Shown here: positions 56,403 to 64,000 of the stretch, piece after piece
How positions within the stretch are numbered: position 1 is the first letter of the stretch
Layout of the letters: the number at the start of each line of letters is the position of its first letter
From: Drosophila pseudoobscura
Lineage: Eukaryota > Arthropoda > Insecta > Diptera > Drosophilidae
DNA length: 64,000 nucleotides
Direction of reading: 5' to 3'
NCBI RefSeq assembly: GCF_009870125.1
Contig: NC_046680.1
Location: 20,851,501-20,915,500 of the forward strand
The notes under the pieces: model-generated
Databases searched by the model: none
Told to the model about the DNA's origin: nothing
The model's input: the letters and a program-made list of their open reading frames with translations, nothing else
Made by a program: the position numbers and the translations under genes

Positions 56403-57954
56403 CTAATTGCAGGCTGCACTGAGAGCCAGCTTCCCCTCTGCACTGGTCGATGGCTTGACAGTGTCACCGTCCATGTGGACATTATTGTAGTCCATTTTGG
56501 CGTTGCATTTCGCTGAGGGCAGGGGCATCTGTTCCTGTATGCTTCCATTTAGTCCGCTGCATTTGAGGCTGTAAATACCAAGACGCGCCTCGTGTTCTCG
56601 TCGCTGTTGCCGGAGCCTTATATCGTGCTCTTCCCGCATGTGTCGAAGCTTCAAGTCCTGCTCTTGCCGGTAGTATGCCATTTTTATTTCCTGTTCCATC
56701 TGCTCTAGGCGCAACTTCTGTTCGTGCTCGCGGCGTGCATAGTCTATCTCGGCCAGACGGGCCTGTTTCAGCAGCTTGAAAAGGTCATGTTTATACTTTT
56801 GCTCCATATCCGTGCTGCTGATGAGGTCATGCGTGGCGGCTGGCGGGCTATTCGTTTCGGGAACCGTTGTTGCCGCCGACGAGAACTGCTGGGGCGTTGT
56901 GCTAGGCGCAACGGTTGTGGACGCTTCATTTTCATCTGATATTATTGACTGAGCCTGCGAGAGCTGTCCCGGGGAAGACGATTCGTTATTAGCATTGCTC
57001 GTGTTCATAGCTGCTTGGACAATCCTCCAACTTACATTGCGCTGTCGCCGCTTTCGCACTGGAGCTACCTTTTCGTTGTCCTCTCCCATATCCCCGGAAT
57101 CATTTTTATTAACCGTCGACTTGGGTTTGGCACGCTTGCGACGTTGAGTGGGCGGCTGTGAAGGAGCGCTCTCTTGCTGCGAGTCCCCATCACCGCCAGC
57201 GGTGGATGGGGGTGGCGATGGTATGGCCATGGTGGATGTCTGCAACGTGTCCTCACTGGCATTCGTCGAGTTTGGCAAGGCGGCCAGCGGCATATCCTCA
57301 TCTTCGTCAATATCGAGTAGTTCCTTCTTGAGTGTGCTTACGGTGCCGCCATTGGTGTTGACTCCGCGGGTTTGGCTCCGCGCGGTTACCGGATCCTTTT
57401 GCAGCTCCTCCATAAACTCAATCATACGCATGCCCTCCAGGGGATCGGACTTGGGATGCTTTTGCTGATGCTCGCGCTTCGCCGAGTTCTTCATGCTGCG
57501 CCATTGCACCTGAATTTGCTCGAGCAGTCGATGCCGAAAGTTCAACGCATTAAATCTGCAATGGAAATGTCCCTTAGTATATGTACAGTAATACACATTT
57601 GTGTTGCGCAATCTACACTTACTGTTTGGTGATTTGGGACCAGGCCAGACGCTTGGCTTTGATACTCTTGGCATCCACACTACGGTTCTCAACGAACGCC
57701 ACTTTTGATTTGATAACCTCCAGCAGTAGTCCCCTCTCCGCTTCTTCCCAGTTGAGGGAGCGTTTTTTGCGCGTGCCTTTCTTCTTTCCACCCGCGCTTT
57801 CCTTTTCAGCGCACTCCTCCACAGCATCCTCAGCGTTCTCCACCCCCTCATCAGAGGCAATTGCGACTTTTGCCTTCAGCTCCGCCTTCTCATCTTCGTC
57901 GTCTTCCTCCTGCGGCGACGACGAACCCTTCGTCAAGAGATCTTCCATTTTCAT
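56403..57954 (-). CDS. Myb/SANT-like (Zeste-type) DNA-binding protein
   Basis: Exons 57954-57623 and 57555-56403 join in phase 2 to give 494 aa. After an acidic N-terminus and a basic block (GGKKKGTRKKRSLNWEE), a Myb/SANT-like domain spans about residues 65-150: LNWEEAERGLLLEVIKSK, AWSQITKQFNAL and IQVQWRSMKNSAKRE, the trihelix pattern of Zeste and MSANTD proteins. The middle is Ser/Thr/Pro-rich with an NLS-like QRRKRAKPKS. A long charged coiled coil follows (RREHEQKLRLEQMEQEIKM, then repeated RxxHExRLRQQRRE), which in Zeste-like factors drives multimerisation. It is nuclear and probably binds DNA. The short intron splits the DNA-binding domain. Confidence 0.88.
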
Positions 57955-58622
57955 TATTTATTGTTCCTTTTAATATTTATTTACTTGGTTTCTGATTTGA
58001 ATTTCAGGCTGGATGCAAAAAAAAATCGTATTTGATTTCTGTATATACTGGAGTTGCGTGGTTCCTGCCCGAACTAGTTCGATGAAGTGAATCGAACAGT
58101 GGTTCAATTGCCATCGATAACGAATAATTTTAAATGTGTTTAATGTTAGATAAATAATTTATTAGTCCAACTTTTCAGTTTTTTCACTGTTCAGCGATCA
58201 AAATATTTAACTAACAAACAGTGCTGCCGATTGCGCTTTTTCCCGTCAGATCTGGCTTTTTTGGAAGACCAAATGCGGATGAGTTAATGAAAATAATATT
58301 AAATACATATTAAATATCACTTTAATACAAAATTTCTAACACCAATAATTGGGCTTTTTTTGGATTTTGTTGTAAGTTTTCAGCTAATCTTTCGTTTTTT
58401 TTCTGCTGTCAGCTTTTTCTGTAAAAAAGTTGGCAGCACTGCTAACAAGCCAGAAAATATAATCTGAACTCAAAGAGCGATCTAGTTCTAGTGATGAAAA
58501 GTACAACACAGTCGTAATATCGATTACATCCCTACATTTCGATTGTCACACTTGTGAGTAGCAGGCCATCATTTTTCGTTTCATAAGAAAAATATAAAAT
58601 ATATTTTTTTTAACACAGCGAG
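57955..58622. promoter_or_regulatory. Divergent promoter region, Myb/SANT gene and ATPsynF
   Basis: The two genes are head to head across 668 bp. The region contains CATCGATAAC near 58112 and ATATCGATTAC near 58517, both close to the DRE core. T-rich runs near 58355-58425 break the region into two halves that may each serve one gene. No further gene is seen. Confidence 0.4.
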
Positions 58623-59081
58623 ATGGCTTTCGGTGACTATCCAGCTGAATACAACCCCAAGGTGCATGGTCCCTACGACCCTGCCCGCTTTTATGGCAAA
58701 GGTAAGCAATTTTTCAAAGTTACGTAATTTTCAGCGCAAGATTCTTGCGGCACGGCAGGCAAGTGCGAGCAGAGCACATTGACACGGATATGAGAGATTC
58801 AGAGTAATTTACATAATTAACTATCTTTACTTGCAGCTGATGTCCCATTCGGACAGGTGAAATTGGGCGAGTTGGGCTCCTGGTTCGGTCGCCGCAACAA
58901 GACCCCCAACGCAATGGTTGGTGCCGTCAGCCGTGCCTGGTGGCGCTGGCAGCATAAGTACGTTTTTCCCAAGCGTGCTGGCATTGCACCCTTTTTCCAG
59001 CTGACCGTGGCCAGCATGACGTTCTTCTATATGATCAACTACACCAAATTGAAGCACCACAGGAACTACAAGTACCACTAA
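58623..59081 (+). CDS. ATPsynF: Mitochondrial ATP synthase subunit f
   Basis: Exons 58623-58701 and 58837-59081 join in phase 1 to give 107 aa. The protein starts AFGDYPAEYNPKVHGPYDPA and has the family's GELGSWFGRRNKTPNAMVG and WWRWQHKYVFPKRAGIAP segments, then one inner-membrane helix (FFQLTVASMTFFYMINY) and a basic C-terminus KHHRNYKYH. Subunit f is part of the Fo membrane sector near the dimer interface. Length and motifs match the family, and nothing is missing. Expression should be constitutive; DRE-like words are upstream. Its 3' UTR ends close to, and probably overlaps, that of the lectin-like gene on the other strand. Confidence 0.95.
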
Positions 59082-59237
59082 ACCCAGAGGACTTCAGCTC
59101 CAGCTGCGATGGTGTTCACTGTATTTGTTTTAAAACCTTCAAACATTGCGATACACGTTCGATAGAGTGCGGATGGTGGGCTGACACTACATAATACTAA
59201 TACATTTGGCTTTTGTGTTTTCAAAACGGCTTAAGTG

Positions 59238-59243
59238 AATAAA
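59238..59243 (+). terminator. Poly(A) signal of ATPsynF
   Basis: AATAAA lies 156 bp after the stop codon and 33 bp from the stop codon of the opposing lectin-like gene. Confidence 0.65.
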
Positions 59244-59275
59244 ACGGCTGCGAATAACAGTGTTGCACCACAGAC

Positions 59276-60298
59276 TCAATCATTACGACACTTTGCCACA
59301 GAATTCGGGCCGATATCCAGTTCAGCCTCATGCTTCCAGCTCCTTGGACTCGCAGTAAATATTTCGCAAATAAAAGGTAGCTGGCGTTCGCAGCTGAGTG
59401 CATGCCAGGTGCCCTGCGGCGTCAATGCAACGCAACTCTCGTTGGCCTTCTGCTGCCTGTAATTGTGGAAGAACAAATTGCTGGAGTCTGCTGTAATCGT
59501 TGTCTATACTTACCCAAGAGCTGGATGACCAACATCCCATGCCCTGTAAAGAAAACATATCAAGCTCTCGTGCTGAGCATTACGAAAATCATGAGCGTTG
59601 AGGGAGGTCGTGCGATTAAACGCAAGTCCCACATAGGCCAGAAAAATGATTGGCATAGGCTTTGCTTCCAGGACAGGGCGCGACTTCCTGTTGAAGTCCA
59701 TCAGCCATTGTGACAAGGCCCGCGTCCGTGATTCGGAGGCAATGTGCGCCAGGCTCCCGGAGAACTCACTGGAATTGCTACACTGCAAGGATGCATTCAG
59801 ATAACTGCTGGGATTGGTGTACACCAAAAATAAGCCGACTTCTGGCACACAGCTATAGTTCCGCAGAGTTGTTGGTCTGCCATGCAAGCTGTAGTAGTCG
59901 AAGCGGCTGTCATTAACCATACCCCCAAAGGTGCTATTCTGCGGGCACTGCAGTACATGGCAGTTGAAGAACTCTGCGGGCTGTTCAAATACCGTCAATC
60001 GACTGCGCAAGATTCTGCCATGACTGCCATGATTCGACTGAATAAACATATTCCTGTGTCGCGTTGGACCTCCTGGAGCGTAGTTTAGGGCCAGTCCGTG
60101 CAATTCCCGGGCCAAGTTGGCGCAGTCCTCGAAGGAAGATGTGTTTTCTAGAGATAGTGCATCATCTGCTGAAGCCCGTTGACACTCTCGCACCAAATGA
60201 AACTGCGGTGGAATCGCTTCGTCAGTGGGACAATTCAGAGATCCCATTGACAGACTCGCCAGCAGTTGTAGCAACAGGAATATAAGAGTAATAATCAT
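59276..60298 (-). CDS. Secreted C-type-lectin-like protein with a 30-nt microexon
   Basis: My model is 60298-59622, 59543-59514 and 59456-59276, giving 295 aa. A signal peptide (MIITLIFLLLQLLASLSMGS) is followed by a Cys-containing region with many N-glycosylation sites, then a C-terminal lectin-like fold ending NESCVALTPQGTWHALSCER then QLPFICE. The residues that bind calcium and sugar in true C-type lectins (EPN or QPD, WND) are not evident, so sugar binding is doubtful. The 78-nt segment 59621-59544 has a good acceptor (TTTTCTTTACAG) but a weak GTTTAA donor and no stop in frame, so it may be an intron or 26 extra residues. I start at ATG 60298 because the frame above it opens with GTG. Confidence 0.78.
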
Positions 60299-61422
60299 TG
60301 GGGACACCCACCACAGTTCACACACAAAGTTGCACTAGAAGTGCTAGAAGTAGCAGCAGACTACTCTGGTCTCCAGTGAGTGTCCCTGAATAAGAGTGAC
60401 ATGGACAACAAAAGCTGACACTTGATGATTACAATTGTTTATGGTCAATTTGAGTTTATTGTTCAATACGATTTATATTAACTTAGTTGTAAACTACGCA
60501 GTTTAAGATTTAAATTGGTTGCCATTTCTATGCGTACGCGTAAATTGAACGGCTCCAGAAGAGCATTCCATCGGCATTGCATTCGGAATGCTCCATTTGA
60601 AGCAGTACAAAGTCCTAAGCTTACTTTGAGAATGGTTAAAAGATATTTATTGTAATTTAAGTATACTAGTAGATTTCTGCTTGGGACGGCTGCATTCTAA
60701 TAAGGGCTGCTGCTGCTACCCTAGTCCAGAGTGTAGTGCAGTAGTTTAAGTTAAACAATGACAAGAAGTTGTTCAGGAAATTCAACTAAGAACGTGATGT
60801 GTGGATTTGCTTGTGCTTCTGGTGGACCTTTGGCAGGAAGGCAACCCATCCGATCCGATAAATTAATAAATTACGTGTAGCAGTTAAAAGTATTAAGTAG
60901 ATACGAGTACAAATATCACCTGAGCGTCGGCTGCTGCATTCGTTGTTAGTTCGAGTGTTTAAATTATAGTAGTAGGTAGGGTAAGCATAATAAGTGTGAA
61001 AGAGGGATGAGATGTCAAGAAACACGCTAATGACTGCACCACTGCTTAAAGTGGAGTCTCTCAAAGAAGGGCGAGTCCAACACCGACTGTGCGGAACAGA
61101 GTTCCCGCTCCATCTGTGACCGATGCGACGCGAAGAACTCTGCGACATTAAAGGGCAATAGCCATTGCCCGGTAATCTCTGCACAAACATTTTGCAAACC
61201 TATGACTACGCTTAACCTAAGGACCGCTTGCTCCTGTGACCTTACAGACTAATTTGCTCCCATTCTTGCTTCGACGGAGTTGACGTTGACTACCGCAGCG
61301 GCACCCTGCGCGACAGAATCTCATCCTGATAACTGATTTTAAACACTTTGAGTGTTCCATTTTCATAATTTTGGATAGGTTGAATTTTGAATTTTCACAT
61401 TGAGGGGGGACCCGGCCTGCGT
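60299..61422. other. Probable 3' UTR of the ZP gene, plus lectin promoter
   Basis: On the minus strand this follows the ZP stop codon and holds no convincing frame; the 134-codon frame at 60786-61190 has no domain likeness. Poly(A) signals for the minus strand lie near 60645 and at 60455-60460, implying a 3' UTR of 0.8-1.0 kb. The lectin gene's promoter must lie just left of that, at about 60.3-60.45 kb. Confidence 0.5.
60455..60460 (-). terminator. Poly(A) signal of the ZP gene
   Basis: TTTATT on the plus strand is AATAAA on the minus strand, about 965 bp past the ZP stop. A second signal lies near 60645. Confidence 0.4.
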
Positions 61423-62542
61423 TTAACTACTGTGCGAGAAGGCGGTGTTCGTGTAGGGTCCACTGTAGATTGAGCTGCCGGAGTTGGATACCGTCTTCGT
61501 GCTGCGGCGTGCCATGATGCACAGCACTGCTGCGACCACGGCCAGCATCAAAATGAGGCCCGCAATGGCAATGGCTATGGCAAAGGTGCGCTGCGACACA
61601 CACAGAGCGTCCTCCAGAGTCTATAATTGATATGAGGGTTCAGAAATGGTGGAGATCGTATTATGAGTGGTCTTACCTTCTCCTTGTAGACCGCATCATC
61701 GTCGCTGTCATTGGCATTCTCGTTCTCGTTGACGTAGAGGCCGGAGAATACCTCGATAGTGGCTGGTAAGCCTTCCTCGTCCTTGCTATCGACAGCAGTC
61801 TGACGCTTTGGTCGCTTGCCACTGCACAGAGGCGCCTCCTGGCAGGTCGGATCTTCCAGCGCACAGAGCCGCACATTGCACTGATAGTAGACGGAAGTGG
61901 TGTATGGGAACTTGTGGGCTGGGAAGGTCACATTAGCGGCCAAACGATCCTGTGTGTAGTTAAATTGTCCCATGATCTCATTGTCCATGGGACAGCTGCA
62001 CGATCAAACAAGATGTGGGTGAGAACATTTTTTACTCGATATATTTTCCTTTACACTTACCCATCCTCTCCCACCAGTCGCTGTTCTCCCCAACCCAAGC
62101 CGTCACGCACGATGCAGTCGGTAACGTGGAGACCATAGATCTGCTGTCTATCGATGCTGATGACAATGGTCAGCGGATCACCAATCTTTACGTCGTCGGC
62201 TATCTTGTGCTCGTCGTTGTAGATTTTCATATGGCAGCCGGGCATAGGTATTTCGTTATTGCTGACATCCTCTTCGTCGAGCGGGGCATTCACGTCGTAG
62301 ACATCCTCCTCGTCCAGTTCATCGTCGCGCTGCTTGTCCAAGGACCTTCCATAGTCCCGGCGATCCTCGCTGCGCAAGGCCTGGGGTTTTTGAGAGTGCT
62401 TGCGCAGATGCTTCTTGGGCTTGATGGCTGCGTCTCGGCTTTTATAGGCACAGCGCACATGATAGCCACGGCCCAGATCAGTGATGAGCTTCAAGTGAGG
62501 CTGGAGCACGATTGTGTTGAAGAATTCAATGCCGCCATCATC
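61423..62542 (-). CDS. pio: ZP-domain transmembrane protein, 3' exons (piopio-like, N-terminus not located)
   Basis: Three exons, 62542-62061, 61995-61677 and 61620-61423, agree in phase (0, 2, 0) and encode 332 residues. They carry the end of ZP-N (EFFNTIVLQPHLKLITDLGR then GYHVRCAYK), an acidic insert (DELDEEDVYD, NAPLDEEDV), ZP-C (GCHMKIYNDEHKIADDVKIG, TDCIVRDG, GCPMDNEIMG, YYQCNVRLC), a furin-type site (KRPKRQ), a transmembrane helix (FAIAIAIAGLILMLAVVAAV) and a short tail. Such apical-matrix proteins link epidermis and trachea to cuticle in flies; piopio is the best fit. The first ZP-N half with its Cys residues should lie upstream (right), but I could not find an exon with proper phase before 64000. 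The symbol is a family-level inference. Confidence 0.8.
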
Positions 62543-64000
62543 CTGGAAAGGAAATATAATCAAATTATTGATGGAAAATGGAACTTTTATGTGTAGATCA
62601 GTTCCCAGGGTATGAGCCAGTTTTTCTTGCATTTAAGTGAAAATCACCCAATACAAAAGACTTGGACAGCAAACTCGCTGGCAAACGAAACAGTAGAAAC
62701 TTGTACTGAATCTCTCATTGGCCAGCGCGCCGGCTGTTGTCAAGAAGCCATATTAGTGACTGGAGAACACCAGCTACCAAGCACAGCCCCTTCTCATTAT
62801 GCATTCAGATTCACGCTCCGCTGCAGCCAGAAATCGTTTTGGAGCCTCGCCAGCCAGAAGTTAATGTGCGATCCAAGACAAACAATACGTGGACTGTGGG
62901 CTGCGGAGCACTTCCTGATGTTGTCATAGAATGGTGCTAGAGCCGATCAACCAAGTGTGACGTCTCGCCGCCAGGCCCAAGACACGAGATCTGCGGGCCT
63001 TATCTCCTCGAAAATTGGCAACGTTTTGCGTGTTGAATTTAAGTTGTGGGCCCTGGCATGATGCAATTGTGATTGCAATGGGCGTGAATATGAATTCCGC
63101 TGTCTGGACCCGAAACATTGCCATTTCGTAGGCGATAGGGCATCCAACTTTGGTTTGTTATGCTTCCATCCCTGGTAGATTCCTCTGTCAGCAGTTAACG
63201 GTTGTTGCCCATTGCCCATTTGCCCATTGGTTCTTGTGCTAATTCCACTGACAACGCCACACCACACCAACAAATCGAGTACACATACTCGATAGCGACG
63301 GTACATACACTTCATCGTAAGGTAATGGCAAAAAACGAAGAGGGGCTCGGAAGTTTTGTAATTGGGTCTCTACAGATTTGGGCACGGAAGTTCTTCATTT
63401 AAGTGGGCTCTGACAGGGGGCACTCTTAATTGGTAGCGTTGTTTCGAAAGGCATTAAGAAGCCGGCTAAGACCCCATGCGATTTATTGCCCAACGCTGGT
63501 TCTGAAGCGTTTCCGTCGCTGCCATTGTCTGGCTTAAAACAAGCTGTGAGACAGAGACAGAGACGGAGATGGGGAGCGGAGAGATGTGTGCGGGCTTCTT
63601 TCAGCCTCTAAGAACCAAGAACCGTTGACAGTTAGGCTTACGAATAAGTATAAGTTCTCAGCATCGCGGCATCATCACCAGCAGCGCGTCAACAAGACAA
63701 TGGGCCAATAAAAAGCATAATAAAATGACATTTAAGATTTCAAGCACAAGCGTCAAAAGAATCTAACGGTAGAAAGAGCTATTATGTCATTATGACACTT
63801 TTCCACCGCTCCACAAGAGAGCCATGGATGTGAGCGTTTTGGAAGCGAACGCGAACAATATATGGATGTAAATGCCCGATGAGCTGTAAGATATTTCGGC
63901 CTGAATAAACAGGTTCAAGCTGGAATGCGTGGGAGTTGCCTCCGTCCGACCAACTGACCTTCACTCCAAACACGGCAGCAGCAGCCGCATTATAATATCA
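62543..64000. other. Region upstream of the ZP exons; exon(s) unresolved
   Basis: This should contain an intron and perhaps the missing ZP N-terminal exon on the minus strand. A frame from ATG 63315 (MKCMYRRYRVCVLDLLVWCG) could be a first exon with a weak signal-like segment, but none of its donors gives the ZP-N cysteines. At the far right, AAG/GTCAGT at 63959 is a good minus-strand donor. On the plus strand two overlapping frames at 62612-62938 look oddly protein-like (see findings). Nothing is certain. Confidence 0.4.

Noticed and set aside
60786-61190. 134-codon minus-strand frame after the ZP gene
   Set aside because: It lies in the probable ZP 3' UTR, has no domain likeness and no promoter of its own.

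Overview
The window is insect nuclear DNA from a Drosophila-type genome. Introns are short (57-80 nt) with GTAAGT/CAG borders, genes are compact and often nested, and the non-coding DNA is rich in CA/GT/CAG microsatellites and TAATTA-rich AT blocks. Several genes can be recognised by family: an ADCK1 kinase, SAMTOR, ATP synthase subunit f, a CYP9 cytochrome P450, a piopio-like ZP protein and a trio of CAP (antigen-5) proteins. From memory their fly counterparts cluster near the tip of D. melanogaster 2R (Muller C). The species cannot be fixed from the sequence; an obscura-group or similar fly is a guess.

Layout. 1-10.9 kb has no convincing gene. 10.97-16.2 kb is a dense cluster: a single-exon LRR membrane protein (+), then three CAP genes (-,+,+), the first two sharing a 144-bp head-to-head promoter. 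16.3-24.0 kb is non-coding with low-complexity tracts, including 24 consecutive C. A three-exon CYP9 gene (-) lies at 24.0-25.7 kb. 25.7-31.9 kb is non-coding but holds an inverted-repeat element, and at 31.72 kb a remarkable 29-bp hairpin. That hairpin sits at the 5' end of a probable intron just ahead of a novel-looking acidic, Cys-cluster gene (31.9-35.6 kb). 35.6-41.1 kb is non-coding.

41.1-52.3 kb is gene-dense. A small membrane protein with PPxY motifs has two alternative transmembrane first modules spliced to one shared tail. The ADCK1 gene lies antisense inside its large intron. A Regnase-like (ZC3H12) RNase gene (-) appears to hold an HD-family pseudoenzyme gene nested in its first intron. 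A ZAD zinc-finger gene (+) and Samtor (-) follow. 52.4-54.0 kb is a small repeat island: paired direct repeats, a hAT transposase remnant, and a partial duplicate of an EF-hand exon joined to the end of a previously unremarked 76-aa gene. 54.6-60.3 kb carries a calaxin-like EF-hand gene (-), a Myb/SANT-like DNA-binding protein (-), ATP synthase subunit f (+) and a secreted C-type-lectin-like gene (-) that overlaps it tail to tail. 61.4-62.5 kb holds the 3' exons of the ZP gene (-); its N-terminal exon was not found.

The genes do not form one pathway. Functional themes are secreted or extracellular proteins (CAP trio, LRR, lectin, ZP), mitochondrial proteins (ADCK1, ATPsynF), nutrient and RNA control (SAMTOR, Regnase-like) and transcription factors. 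All splice models were derived by eye from splice-site consensus plus reading-phase agreement, without cDNA.
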